Source: Symbiodinium microadriaticum
Lineage: Eukaryota > Sar > Dinophyceae > Suessiales > Symbiodiniaceae
DNA length: 64,000 nucleotides
Assembly (NCBI GenBank): GCA_001939145.1
Contig: LSRX01001196.1
Span: 97,971 to 161,970 of the forward strand
Direction: 5' to 3'
Notes under the pieces: generated by a model
Told to the model about the DNA's origin: nothing
Database searches by the model: none
What the model saw: the letters and a program-made list of their open reading frames with translations, nothing else
Made by a program: the position numbers and the translations under genes
Shown here: positions 30,521 to 42,190 of the stretch, one piece after another
Layout of the letters: each line of letters opens with the position of its first letter
How positions within the stretch are numbered: position 1 is the first letter of the stretch

Positions 30521-30690
30521 GAGGGCTGGAGGGTTTAGGGCTTTAGGGTTTAAGGGTTTAGGGCTTTAGGATTTAAGGGTTTAGGGTTTTAGGCTTTAAG
30601 GGTTTAGGGTTTAGGGGTTTAGGGTTTAAGGGTTTAGGGCTTTAGGGGTTTAGGGGTTCAGGGTTTAGGGTTTAGGGGTGTGTGTCAGTG
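30521..30690 (+). repeat. Telomere-like TTTAGGG array
   Basis: About 20 units of TTTAGGG with TTTAAGGG and CTTTAGGG variants in a repeating order. A single ambiguous base lies downstream at 30859. Confidence 0.9.
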
Positions 30691-31462
30691 CCGCGTCCCG
30701 ACCCCGCGCCAGTCGGGCCGCTTCAGTGCAGCGGATCCCGCCCCAACCACCCCAAGTAACATTTTTCACGGGTTTCGAACTTTTTCCGGTTTTCTATACC
30801 ACTTCGGGTGATTCACGTGCAGACAGCCCTTTGCAGCCGTCCTGATGGAGCTATGCTGNCAGCCCTGACATCTGAAATCCTTCAACCAGCGAGTTCCCAC
30901 TTCTTGGGATATTTATAGGGGTTTAAGTCAATTTAGGGTTCCGGGTGTAGGTCTCGGATGCAGGGTTTCGGGTTTAGGGTTTAGGGTTTAGGGTTTCGGG
31001 CGTAGGGTTTCGGGTTTAGGGTTGGGCGCAGAGATCTGCAGGTACTACACCGGGCCTTTTGTGTCCTTGAGTGAAGCCTCGCATACGTGGAAGGCCCGGC
31101 TCACCTGAACGCGGTTCTATCACAACCCTGCAAGACGCTGTAGTTTCAGAACCCTTCACCCCAAACCCTCACAAATTTAGGGCTTTAGGGCTTGGATCCT
31201 TAAAACTTTTAATAAGAGTTAAGTCTCAGGGCTGGACTTTTGTTCTTTCCTAGATCTCAAAATCCTTAGATACCCTGTTGTTGAAGAGCCCTGCACCTAA
31301 GACCCCTTGCTTTAAACCTTCTACACCTTATAAACCCTGAACTGTAACCCCCAAAAACTGAGCTAGAGCAAGTATGGCTACCCGCGTCAGTTTATCACTT
31401 CGCAGCCTAAGCCGACTTCAAGTACGTCCCTCTCACGAGGACCACTGCCCCTCCCTTCCCCA
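30691..31462. other. Intergenic, no gene seen
   Basis: Unique sequence with TTTAGGG/TTTCGGG words at 30960-31025. ORFs of 60 codons only. Confidence 0.4.
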
Positions 31463-31605
31463 TACTTAAAGGTCCATGGGACTTGGCAACTAGGTTTATA
31501 AATAGGGCAATTGGTAACTATAGTAACTATACACTTATATTTTACTTATAACCCCAAGTAAGGTGCTTGTAATTGTACTTATTTCGTCCCATGAAGCTCC
31601 AAGTA
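31463..31605. repeat. MITE-like family B, copy 3
   Basis: TACTTAAAGGTCCATGGGAC at left and GTCCCATGAAGCTCCAAGTA at right. At 143 bp it is longer than the other copies, with an expanded AT-rich centre. Confidence 0.85.
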
Positions 31606-31785
31606 GAAATGTGCACACCCTTTTGCTTCGGTTTCAACGAGCTGATGGCGCTCGGCATGTTTGCTTGGTCACTTACCTCCTGCTTTGAATTCAACCCCCT
31701 GTATAAAGGTCCTTGAAGCCCCAAACGAAAAGAACCTGCGATTGCATACAAAACTACCAAATTCCCAAAACCAGCTGCATGTCGC

Positions 31786-31820
31786 TGTTTTTTTTTTTTT
31801 TTTTTGGGGGGGGGGGGGGT
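31786..31820. repeat. Homopolymer run (T)n(G)n
   Basis: About 20 T followed by about 14 G. Length is likely unreliable in the assembly. Confidence 0.8.
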
Positions 31821-32378
31821 CGGGGATCCTTTACAGGGACCGGCCATTGGTGCATCGCAACCTGGAGTTAAGGCTTCTCGTGGTGTTTTCTTTTTGTTTA
31901 GGGTTCAGGTTTGGGAGATTAAGGCGTTTAGTGTTTGGGTTTCATTTAAGTTTTCAGAGTTAAGGACAGGTCCTCAGTTACAGATCAAGGCATCTTGGAA
32001 TGTTCTGGGTAATGGATACTTACTGATAATGATGAAAATAAGAGTAGATAGCAGCAATAGTAGCAGCAGCAGCAGCAGCAGTAGCAGGAATCGTCGTCGT
32101 CGTAATTCAATGGTCGGTGGTTCTGGTAGGTAGGACAACTTACAACACTACTGGTAGGTTAAATCTTGGGTGAAGCTCATGCAGAACAAGGCAAAAGACC
32201 ATAGCCTTAAATGCAAAATGACGCAGGTCCTGAGATTCTTAGGGTTTAGGGTGAAGGGACTTAAGATTCGGTGCTGTTCTAAGGATGTTGGTCGAAGCAG
32301 GCTCTGAATAGAAGAAGTTCGCTTGAATCGTGAAATCAAGATAGATTTTTAATGTGGTTGGCCCCGAAGGAGCCCTTA

Positions 32379-32501
32379 CCCAGAACCCCCGGGAGGATCC
32401 AAGAACTAGATCCCTTAAGGGGGTTCCTATAAACTACCCTTGAGTAGTTAGGGTCCCAAATTAGGGGATCTACTTTCTAGATCCTTCCGGGGGGTTCTGG
32501 G
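32379..32501. repeat. MITE-like family F, copy 1
   Basis: CCCAGAACCCCCGGGAGGATC at left (21 with overlap) pairs with GATCCTTCCGGGGGGTTCTGGG at right. TA lies on both flanks (32377-32378 and 32502-32503). Interior GGGGGTTCCTATAAACTACCC is shared with copy 2. Confidence 0.85.
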
Positions 32502-32719
32502 TATAACGGAGCCTTTAAGGGAAGCCTCAGCCCCCTAACCCAAAATCTACGCCACGAGGTGTACAGACAATTCAGCAACAAGTCTGAGCAAGACATGCAC
32601 GCCGAACGCTCAGAGTGCGGAGACATGCTTTCGGGCTTACTTGGAGTGCGGTGTAGGACTTTGCTTGCTTTTGGAGTTTTCCATCACCCCCACGAGGTCA
32701 CTCTTCAGGATACTTGACG

Positions 32720-33215
32720 GGTCCGGATTGGGGTCAGAAAACCCCAAACCTTAGACCAACGCTCCAAACCCTAAGCCCTAGATTTAAACCTTGAGCCCCT
32801 AAAACACCTTAGACTCTAAACCCCTAAACCCTAAACCCGTAAACCCTAAACCCTGAACTCAAGAAAAACCTAAACTCTAATCCCGCCCTCGTCTGAAACC
32901 CTAAATCCGACCCTAAACCCTTCAGGGACCTTCTGGATTCGAGTGTTGTTAGGGTTTAGGTTTCAGGGTTTAGGGTTCAGGTTTTAGGGTTTAGGGTTTC
33001 GGGTTTAGATTTTAGGGTTGCGGGTTTAGGATTTATAGGGTTTAGGGTTTAGGGTTTCGATGAGAATGGTTCCACTCGAAAACTTGGGGGGGGGGGGGGG
33101 NAAATCCGACCCTAAACCCTTCAGGGACCTTCTGGATTCGAGTGTTGTTAGGGTTTAGGTTTCAGGGTTTAGGGTTCAGGTTTTAGGGTTTAGGGTTTGG
33201 GGGGTGGAATTTGGG
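32720..33215. repeat. Telomere-like tract with a duplicated block and an N
   Basis: CCCTAAA words to about 32930, then TTTAGGG words. Bases 32903-32999 recur without visible difference at 33102-33198, directly after a 15-G run and one N at 33101. This looks like a join of overlapping contigs more than a biological duplication. Confidence 0.8.
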
Positions 33216-33545
33216 ATTTAGGGCTTGGAGGGTGTAGGGGTCAAGAACCCGAAACCGCATCGCTATTCTTAGTCCTCCTGCATATGTATATTACTGACAC
33301 TTTCATTCTTCCTCCATATCACGTACACCCTGAACCCCAAACCCTAAACCCTGCCTTAAACCACCAGAACCTACTTTTTGTAGGGCCCTTTTCTAAATCC
33401 CATATTAAGGTTTGTAATGAGAGCCTACAAGAAAGTGGGTTTTGGCAGGTTAAGGTAGATCACTGCCCCAGGAAAGGCTTCCGCCTTTCAAGCCTCCTCC
33501 GTGTTGAAGTCACACATCCCAAACCCTCCACATTTCTGTACCCAC

Positions 33546-33680
33546 CCTAAGGGTCCAAGTTCTCCTGATTGTGGGTCTAAACCCTAAACCCCTAAAACCC
33601 TAAACCTTAAACCCTAAAGCCCTAAGCCCAAAACCCTAAACCCTAAGGGTCCAAGTTCTCCTGATTGTGGGTCTAGGACC
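33546..33680. repeat. Short direct duplication flanking a CCCTAAA array
   Basis: CCCTAAGGGTCCAAGTTCTC followed by CTGATTGTGGGTCTA occurs at 33546 and again near 33642, with CCCTAAA units between the copies. Confidence 0.75.
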
Positions 33681-33970
33681 TCTTTGGGCACCAAGAACCA
33701 TGAACAAGAACAAGTTGGACCCGTAGGGGCCATTACTAGTAGGACGTTCCTCCCAACTTTATTGAGCAGAATCACTTACCAGGTTTAGGCCGGGAAGCCT
33801 ATCCAGCTGTTCCGACCTAGGTTTGCAATTTCTGCGGCTTCGCAATCAAGGCCAGTCGCTTCAGGGTTCAGATCGTGAGCCTTTAGTCTCGGGCGCACTT
33901 TGGGCTGAGGGGTTAGGTTGCTGTATTGGCGCATTGATCCCTGAACTCGAAAGAGCCTATAAGCTCTATT

Positions 33971-34085
33971 GTAATATAGGGGCCTTAATAATTACCCAAA
34001 TAGTATTTTGGGGGCTTCCTCATTATAATATAGTATACCCCAAAACCTTATTCTAGTTACTAAGGTTTCTGAGGCCTCTACAGTA
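33971..34085. repeat. MITE-like family J, copy 1
   Basis: AATATAGGGGCCTTAATAAT at left and ATTCTAGTTACTAAGG... with GAGGCCTCTA at right. The interior TAGTATTTTGGGGGCTTCCTC matches the copy at 44109 (TACTATTTTGTGCGGGTTCC). Confidence 0.65.
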
Positions 34086-34918
34086 TAGCCTGTTTGGCGC
34101 TTTGCAGTTTAGTGTTTAGCAGATGACCCCAGCAGCTGCTGAACGTCATCGCAATCTTTGATCTCAGCCTCTAGCCTACTAAGACATCACACACAGCCGC
34201 ACCCTGAATTTACTTTGCTGTTAGCACCCACTTGAAACATAGAGTACAGGGCTTATCCTGGCTGAGTTTGATGTCTACGGCTCGGTGTGGCGTCATGTAG
34301 TGCAATGAGTCTATCGATGGCTCCAGCTTACGGCTGTGTATCTTCATTGTGGAGTACTCTGGCGTGTAAGGTTGAGGGATTGGATCTTTCGTGACTTTCT
34401 TTCTTCTAGGACTATATAATATACCTTAGTGGTTTAGTTTCTGTTGGGGGGCCAGGGACAATCTTGCGTAAGAAGACCCGCGAAGGCGATCTGCCTTTTC
34501 TCCACGAGTCCAGGTAGGTCCACAGTAGATGGCAGCGGGATTCTCGAAATCAGGGTAGTGTTTTGGATCACTCATTGTGAGTGTTGCACTCTCTGCCGGA
34601 ATCCGAAGAACGAAATGAGCCGGGCATGGAGTACTGCAGATAAGCGGATGCTTCAAGACATTGTTCGGACCTCCCTGCACACACCAGAAACCTTCGCAGA
34701 GCCAAAATGATCTTGAGCCCTTACGTTGAGAATCAGAGAAGTTGATTTTAGGTGTAGGGTTTATAGGATCAGAGAAGTTAGCAAGTTGATTCTAAGTAGA
34801 GTGATAATGCTTAGGGCAAACTCGACTGGGGCGCTTGTAACCGTAGACCCGACGACAGCCTGCCATCTAAGACTCCTGGACCTTGAAGCATGGCAGCCTG
34901 CTCCTGATAACCCAAATC
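34086..34918. other. Unique sequence, no supported gene
   Basis: ORFs of 84-88 codons on both strands at 34426-34710 have no motif. No telomere-like arrays. Confidence 0.35.
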
Positions 34919-35023
34919 CTGTTGATGATATAAATCCTGCATTACCTTAAGGACCCTAAACTATGGGAATTGAAATATGGTATATTTTTCTTATGGGTAA
35001 TGCAGGCTTTATACCATCAACCG
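34919..35023. repeat. MITE-like family C, copy 4
   Basis: GTTGATGATATAAATCCTGC at left and GCAGGCTTTATACCATCAAC at right. The interior is AAGGACCCTAAACTATGGGA. Confidence 0.9.
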
Positions 35024-35096
35024 CCCTACACGCCAGACCTTAAACCTTATACCCTACACAAGCCCAACGCCCAAAGCCTGTATAGCCTAAACCCTC

Positions 35097-35200
35097 TACC
35101 CAGAGAACCCAATACCCCTTAATTAAGGAATATACCTTAAACTATAGGGGCCTGATTTAAGGTATATTCCTTAATTAAGGGGTATTGGGTTCTCTGGGTA
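35097..35200. repeat. MITE-like family A, copy 4 (near-perfect palindrome)
   Basis: Begins TACCCAGAGAACCCAATACC and ends in its exact reverse complement. I could pair about 45 bases of each arm without mismatch, leaving a loop of only about 14 bases. TA on both outer sides fits a TA duplication. It is the best preserved copy of the four. Confidence 0.95.
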
Positions 35201-35279
35201 CACCCTATAAACCCAAACCCCAAGGCATCACCGGGCGACATGCCCATTGTCGGAGCTGCTCCTCGGGTGCGGGCACTCG

Positions 35280-35575
35280 GTGGGCTTAGGGTTTAGGGTT
35301 TAGGGGTTTAGGGGTTTAGGGTTTAGGGTTTAGGAGTTTAGGGTTTTGGGTTTAGGGGTTCAGGGTTTAGGGTTTAGGGTTTAGGGTTGATGGGTTTAGG
35401 GGTTTAGGGTTTAGGGGTTTAGGGGTTTAGAGTTTAGGAGTTTAGGGTTTAGGGTTTAGGGGTTCAGGGTTTAGGGTTTAGGGTTGACGGGTTTAGGGGT
35501 TTAGGGTTTAGGGGCTTATAGGGGTTTAGGGGTTGAGGGTTTAGGGATGTTTAGGGTTTAGGGCACTCGATGGGG
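35280..35575 (+). repeat. Longest telomere-like TTTAGGG region, with higher-order repeat
   Basis: About 300 bp of TTTAGGG and TTTAGGGG units. A block ending GGGTTGATGGG or GGGTTGACGGG recurs (35390 and 35486), about 95 bp apart. Confidence 0.9.
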
Positions 35576-35684
35576 GAAAGTTGGGACTCTCAGCTATTCC
35601 AAGTTCACATCTAATTGATCTAGGATTGCGGCAAGTTTAGGGTTCAGGGCCAGGGTTACTACACTAATACGGTTTAGGGGCCCT

Positions 35685-35850
35685 AAGCCCTACACCCTAA
35701 ACCCCTAAACTCTAAACCCCTAAACCCTTAAGCCCTAAACCCCTAAACCCCTAAACCCTAAGCCCTAAACAGCCCTAAACCCTAAATCCCTAAACCCTAA
35801 ACAGCCCTAAACCCTAAATCCCTAAACCCTAAACCCTAATGAGGGTTACT
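35685..35850 (-). repeat. Telomere-like CCCTAAA array
   Basis: Opposite orientation to the array at 35280. CCCTAAACAGCCCTAAACCC recurs near 35762 and 35790. Confidence 0.9.
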
Positions 35851-37043
35851 GCAACTTAAGGGTTTCGGGGTACTTGGAAGCTGTCAGATGGAGAGTTTAG
35901 GTTTAGGGTTTACGGTTTAGGGTTTAGGGTTTGTTTGGGCGAGATGCACGCCTGACTTTGGGCTGATGGGTTTGGGGTTTTCGGGCCAATCGGGAGTCTT
36001 TCGATGCCGGAATACCTACTGATTGAACTTCTCAGAAAATTCGGACAATGTCTCTACAGTATAGTAAGGTTCGGCCTTTAGTAACGCTGAGCCCTGAGCC
36101 GTTTGGCTCGTTGCTTTTTGTTTTGGTGATGGCTGCTTGCGTAGGGACCTCCAATCACTGCCTTTCAAAGGGAGTAGGGCCAACAGGGATGTGCTTCTCA
36201 ATTACGCGGGTTTGCAAGTCTCTGGGCTATACTTTCAAGTTTATCCTGCGGTGTTTAGGTCACGAAGGGAGTCACGGTGTACCGGAGTATTCCGACTAGT
36301 AGAACACGCCCACGCTCCTTCTCACTCACTACCGCTCCCCTTCTAAATTTCGCTTTAAGGCTTTTGGGGGTTTTCGGCTTGATATTTCAGTGTCACTACA
36401 AGTTTCTCCGGTGGCACCGCCCTAATGGTTTGGGGCTTAGGGTTTAGGGCTAACCATCGCAGCTCAGTGATAAGCTGTCCGGCTTTGGCTTAAAGTCTCA
36501 CCCTGCCTAGGCAACAGGGATGCGCGTGGTAGCTCAGGGGACTCGGCAAATAGATTTCCAAACTCATAAAAGCCATAAAGCCCTAAACCCCTATGAAACC
36601 CTAAAGCCTATATACCCCAAAAAGCCCTAAAACCCTAAATCCCTTATGAAACCTTAGAAGCCCTAAACCGCAAGAGCTTGGCGCTGGCAGGAATCCATTT
36701 CGCCCGAGGACAGACCGATGCGTTGAGCTTCTGCGGGGTTCAAACGGCTGTGTCACGAGGCTTTAGCCCTAAACCCTAAACCCTAAAGCTCTAAAACCCT
36801 AAAGCTCTAAACCCTAAAAACGTATAAAACCCTATAAAGCCCTAAAGCTCTTAACTCTAAAGCCCTTAAACCCTGGCCCCCTAACACCTTCAATTAAGGT
36901 GTTTAGGGTTTTGGGTTTCAGGGTTTTAAGCCCAACAGCCCTAGACCCCTTCAAACGTAGCCCTTGAACCCTTCAAGCGAAGCTCAGGAGCCTTTGTGGG
37001 ACTTATCTAAGGGCGAGGGGTCTTAGGGTTTCTGGGTAAACCC
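35851..37043. other. Intergenic
   Basis: Short ORFs (36016-36346) without motif; CCCTAAA/CTCTAAA words at 36580-36890. No gene. Confidence 0.4.
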
Positions 37044-37206
37044 TAAACTCTAAACCGCAACCCCTAAACCCTAAACCCTAAAACCCATTCCCTAGACCCT
37101 AACCCTTAAACCCCTAAACCCTAAACCCTAAAACCCATTCCCTAGACCCTAACCCTTAAACCCCTAAACCCTAAACCCTAAACCTTTTAAACCCTAAACC
37201 CTAAAG
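37044..37206 (-). repeat. Telomere-like CCCTAAA array with a 58-bp tandem unit
   Basis: A block containing CCCATTCCCTAGACCCTAAC is repeated twice head to tail, followed by CCCTAAA units that run directly into the Helitron-like relic at 37212. Confidence 0.9.
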
Positions 37207-37211
37207 AGAGG

Positions 37212-37583
37212 ATGCCTAAGGTGGTGTATGACACGGAGAGTCTCTTGGACCTGTCCCCCCCCAATGTCTCCGACGAGTTCGGATCGGGCCAAGTTCGTGG
37301 AGCTCTGGCGCAAGCTCGGTCGTGGGGCATCTGCGAGACTTTCCGTTCCATGCAGCCCCGCTCGCTGGAGCAGATCGATTCGAGGAGGGTGGCCAAGGCA
37401 GAGATCCCAAACACTGCAGCCCAAACACTGCGTGGTGCAGGGGAACTCGCAATGCCAGCAGCAGTACGAGGGTCCGCGATGTTCTCCCGATCCCCCAGAT
37501 ACGGTTACTATGCAGGTACCGGAGGTTATGAGGTGGATATGGGACCTTGCCTATTGACGCCTGAATGCAAAACCCTTACTTAG
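37212..37583 (+). pseudogene. Frameshifted relic of a Helitron Rep N-terminal region
   Basis: Two overlapping frames carry pieces of the cysteine-rich region of the Helitron protein at 48-50.8 kb. One frame gives AKFVELWRKLG, matching PRFVEDWCKQG there. The other continues SWGICETFRSMQPRSLEQID and SRRVAKAEIPN, matching SWGICEKCHSMCPRPLQPVD and TRRIAKPTIPA. The first frame then resumes with QCQQQYEGPRC and PEVMRWI, matching the CTACQKGEY and PRVIEAL region. Most zinc-binding Cys residues are lost and at least two frameshifts are needed, so it is not functional. It starts directly after a CCCTAAA array. A Lys/Ala/Pro-rich segment near 37610-37670 might be a following piece. Confidence 0.7.
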
Positions 37584-37945
37584 CCTTGCTTCGGGGTTTC
37601 TGTAGGCTCCCCTAAGCACAGGACGCCAAAGCTGGCACCAACAAAGACAAAGAAGGCACCAGCGGCTCTGCCGGAGGTTGTTAGCTGTGAGGGCTTTTTG
37701 TGGGTTAGAACGGTCCCGGGTGCCGAGGTTAATCTACGGAATCTAAAGTTCAAGTTTGGGTTTCTTGGTTCCAGTTTCCAGCTGGCTGGAAGATCGGCTT
37801 GCTTCTTCATGTTCAGCATTCCGGCACAAGGTGAAAGGTTGGTATGTTGGTTGCTGTTGTATCATCTCCATTAAGCATGGCATGTGCATGGTAACTCTTT
37901 GCCTCTACCAGGAATTATTTCCGATGTGCAGGCAACTCATATCTA

Positions 37946-38033
37946 CCCATAGGCTCCACAGTAGTTCCTTTTTATGGTTTATATTCAGAATCCCATACAA
38001 ATCCCAAAAAGGAACTACTAAGGAGCCTATGGG
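37946..38033. repeat. MITE-like family H, copy 1
   Basis: CCCATAGGCTCCACAGTAGT at left and ACTACTAAGGAGCCTATGGG at right, 88 bp. Interior AAAAAGGAACTACT pairs with AGTAGTTCCTTTTT. TA precedes the left end. Confidence 0.85.
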
Positions 38034-39680
38034 TCATATTTTCAAAGGAAAAAACCCAACATGGACTGCGGATTCCGAGTCTCACGAGGCCCGAAGCCGT
38101 AAACCCTGCACTAAGGCCGACGTGTGCCTTTCGATCCCCCCAGGCTCCCCACTCCCTGCCACCCTGAGCAACAGCACCAAAATATTTATAAGCACAAAAA
38201 TTGCCAACGAAGCTCAACTTAGGACCCTTGCAGCGAGCTGCTAGTCCTGAAAACTGTCCGAACTTCCCCAAAAAATTGGAGATCTTGGTTCACAATCTGT
38301 GCGCTGAGCTTAAAGGGCAATTGCTGCTGTAGCCGTGTTCACGCCGTTACAAGAGATCGAAGGTCGCGACCCGAAAAACTGTGAACCCCCAACCCGAGTA
38401 TGAAGCAGGGAGCCCCGTGATGGCAGCCAACTTCTGCTGGGGGGTTTAGGGTCCTGTCCTCATCGGACACCCATGCGAAGCAGCCAACACTAAATCCTAA
38501 ACCCTACCGATTCCTTCCGAAGGCATGTTGGCTCTGTGTATTCTAGACGTGTTGAGTAGAAGATGACAGAAGCTCCGTTTCCGCGCGACGATGATTTGGA
38601 AGCAGCGGCAGCGGTCCCATGGCCAAGATATCTAAGCTGGGGTTTGTACCAGGGTCCCTTGAAGGAGTTCCTCAGGGGGATAAGGGTTCCCCAAATGGTT
38701 CTATAGTGGAGTTTTCTAGCCCTGTAACATAGGTGGAAACTAGAGCTTTATAAAGGTTTAAAATTTTTTGGTGACAGTTTAGGCTCTGTGGTTCAGGGTT
38801 TAGGCTTTAAGTTAGCGTTTTGGTGAAAGTACATGGTGCTTGTCGAAGACCGTAGATTTTGTGTGTGTTGCTAGTCACATGCGTCAGGCAGGGTTTGGGG
38901 GGTCTTGAGCTCAGGATTTTGCCTGTGAGTTCCACCCTTCTGGATCTGCTTTCAGACCCCTAAAACCCCGCACCTGATCCAACCCGAGTCGACAACCCTA
39001 AACCCGAAACTCCTAAACTCCTAAACCCTCAACTCCAAAACCCTAAACCCTAAAATCCAAAACCCTAACCCTAAACTCCTAAACCCTAAACCCGAAACGC
39101 CCCGAAAGCCCACAGATCTTCCCTGACGCCGAAACCCGAAACGGGACAGGCGTGGGGTCTATCGAAACCTCCAACCCTGGGCCGTTGTGCAGCAGAGGGT
39201 TTAGGGTTTAGGAGTTTATAGGGGTTTAGGGTTTAGGAGTTTAGGGTTTAGGGTTTAGGAGTTTAGGGTTTAGGGTTTGGATGATGGGTAAGACCCTCTT
39301 CAAGCGCCTGTTTAGTATTCCACTTACAATCCGTGGTATCGGAGGGGTCTTTCGTTCAGTCGGGACCCCACAGAAAGCAGGTTATGGTAGGTTAAGTTAA
39401 GGTATGACCCGAAGCCCAACGCCCCAAGCCCAGACATGCCCCCCAACAAAAACACCTAAACCCTAGATCAACCCCAAGCCCCCAAGCCCTTTAAATTCTA
39501 GAACCTAGGTCTTATATCCCCAACCCGAACTCGAACAAAGCCTTCCAACCTAGACTGCTATGCGCCCTAAGCCCCAAGGGATGCACTTCCGTCTGTGAGC
39601 TTGAGGTGAAAAAGCGCGGTTGTCATGACAAATGGTGTATCTTGTACTTCCTGCTCGTCGTCACAGGCGTTGAAATGGGG
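38034..39680. other. Intergenic
   Basis: ORFs of up to 162 codons near 37756-38271 overlap MITE H1 and have no motif. CCCTAAA words at 38990-39100 and TTTAGGG words at 39195-39280. No gene supported. Confidence 0.4.
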
Positions 39681-39775
39681 TGGCTTGAACCCTAAACCCT
39701 AAACCCCTAACCCCTAAACCTCTAAACCCCTAAACCTCTAAACCCCTAAACCCTAAACCCCTAAACCCTAAACCC
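39681..39775 (-). repeat. Telomere-like CCCTAAA array
   Basis: About twelve units with CCCCTAAA and CCTCTAAA variants. Confidence 0.9.
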
Positions 39776-40255
39776 GAGTCGTGCTGGGGGTTTAGTAGGA
39801 CCCCCAAGTAGGCTCCAACCACCGTGCCCAATAGCCCGTGATTCAAGGAATATACCGCAAACCGCGCAAGTATCTGTGATAGCTCTATGCTTCAAACTTG
39901 TACCGTTTCTGAAGACTTCAATCAAGATCATGACCTCTAAACCATAAACCCTAAAATCCCAAACCCTAAACCTTAGACTTAAACCCTAAAACCCCAAACC
40001 ACGACGCATGAACCTGAAACCCGGCACCGAAGCAGTTGGTTCAACGTATCCCACATCACCCACCACGAAGGTTCTCAGGACTCTGAGATTTGGAGCTTGC
40101 GGCATAGGGGCTTTAGGGTCTAGGTTTAGGGTTTAGGCTTTAGGCTTTAGGCTTTAGGGTCTGGGTTAGGGTCTTTGGGACTTGTTGGATCTTGGTCTTA
40201 CCTGGACCTTCTAGGGTTTAAGGTTTAGGTTTATAGGGTTCAGAGCTGCGAATCC

Positions 40256-40369
40256 TACTTAAAGGTTCATGCGACTTAGTAACTAGGGTTATGAATAAGG
40301 TAACTATACCTAGAACCCCAATTGAGGTACTTATAACTGTACTTTCTAAGTCCCATGAACCTCCAAGTA
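40256..40369. repeat. MITE-like family B, copy 4
   Basis: TACTTAAAGGTTCATGCGAC at left, GTCCCATGAACCTCCAAGTA at right, 114 bp. Confidence 0.9.
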
Positions 40370-41780
40370 ACGCAGACAAGGATGCTTGGTTTAATGGAGG
40401 TCCGAGGATCTTGGCACGCTGGGAAACTACCTAGACCCTTAAATATAGTACAGGTTTAGGGTTTTGGGTTTTGGGTTTAGGGTGTATCTTTTTTTGGCTA
40501 CCTTAGTTTCGTATTGCAGGATCCTGACCATAAAATTTGCCATAAAATAGGTCATACAATAAAAGGTACTACATTTAAGGGTCTGGCTAGTCTTCAGTGT
40601 TTAGCTTGCTTAGCTTGTTTACTCGGATCATGCGACGTAGGGGCAGTAATGTTGGCTTCATTTGAGGTCATGTCGATGTCTGCGATAACTGATATGAATC
40701 ATATGATCCTAGACCCTGCACCCTATCAGCCCTACAACCCTAAACCCTACACCCTAAACCCCTAGACCCTATAAAGCCTAAATCCTAGAACTCTACTTGT
40801 AGCCTGTAGCCGCTGATCTGGTGACCTGACTCCCCCCCGGCCTTAACGAAGCGTCCATTAACTGGGTTTAGGGTTTAGGGTCTAGGGTTTAGGGTATAGA
40901 GTTTAGGAACTTGTGTAGTAAGACACCTTAGTCGCTGTGTGCGAGCTCAGCGATGCGCAACCCAAAATCTCGACACAGATTCTTTTCACCGCTGCAGCTG
41001 CGGAATGTAGCTGTCGATCTCCGCAGTCCGCCAGCAACAAGTAGTACTTGCTACTTGTACATCACAAGACCAAGGACCCTCTTGCCTCATAAATGATTGG
41101 GTACTTTGCACTAAACCCTAAACCCTAGGCCCTAGAACCCTTGACCCTGAGTGTAGGACCCTATACATTTTATGGAGCCTACTGCAACCCCGATCTGAAA
41201 TGATGCGGCAGGCTTCCAAGCCAATAAACTGAACCTTCCACGAAAGGCTTAAACCACTATAAACCCCCAAACCCTAAACCCCAAAAACCTACAAGCAACA
41301 CAGGCATGGTTGGGATGGCATACTGGGCTCTCGCGATGGAGCCTCGTCTTTTTCGGGCTCTAGACTAAGCTCGTAAGGTTTGGGGATTTAGGGTTTAAGG
41401 TTTGGGTTTGAAGGCTCGTGGATGCGTTGAGAGGTTCAGGCACCCTGCTAACAAGCCCTAAAACTGCAGATAACCCTGCGGAACAGGGTTTCTGGATTAT
41501 CACCCTAAGGCTCTAAGGGCTCATATTTTAAGGCGTTGGGACCCAACGACCATACTAATGAAAGGCTTTTGGGCGATTCTGAGCCTTATGGTTAAGCACA
41601 CTTTCGTGGCGTGCTACTATGTTATTGTTTCAGGATTCGTGGATCTACTCACACGACCTCTAAGGTGAGGATTTAACGAGGGTGCTGGTCTGCACGACTG
41701 CACGGTCCGGGGCTTGACAGCACCACATACCCCGACATGAACTACACTGCCTCCTCCCCCGCCTTCTCCTCCCCCTCCAC
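40370..41780. other. Intergenic
   Basis: TTTAGGG and CCCTAAA words at 40440-40480, 40735-40775, 40865-40910, 41110-41130 and 41255-41290. ORF 40514-40765 has no motif. No gene. Confidence 0.4.
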
Positions 41781-41781
41781 C

Positions 41782-41879
<98 letters not shown>

Positions 41880-41953
41880 CTAGTAGTAGTAGTAGTACTA
41901 GTAGTAGTAGTAGTAGTAGTAGCAGTAGGAGTAGCAGTAGCAGTAGCAGTAGC

Positions 41954-41985
<32 letters not shown>

Positions 41986-42040
41986 CAGTAGGAGTAGCAG
42001 TAGCAGTAGCAGTAGCAGCAGCAGCAGCAGCTTTCACCAC
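41781..42040. repeat. (TAG)n trinucleotide microsatellite
   Basis: About 260 bp of TAG/CAG units with a few TAC interruptions. The minus strand reads as long poly-Thr/Ala ORFs (138 codons), which the repeat explains. Confidence 0.95.
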
Positions 42041-42190
42041 CAGTACCAGCAGCAGCACCACCACCACCAGCAACACTAAACCCTAAACCCTAAACCGTGG
42101 CCAGGAAGGGGCAGACATTGCCCGGCTACTCCACCCTGCAACCCGGAGTTGCATTCAGAGGGCCTATGGGCTTGGGTTCTGGTGTTACTC

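Noticed and set aside
41660-42076. 138-codon minus-strand ORF, poly-Thr
   Set aside because: Translation of a (TAG)n microsatellite.
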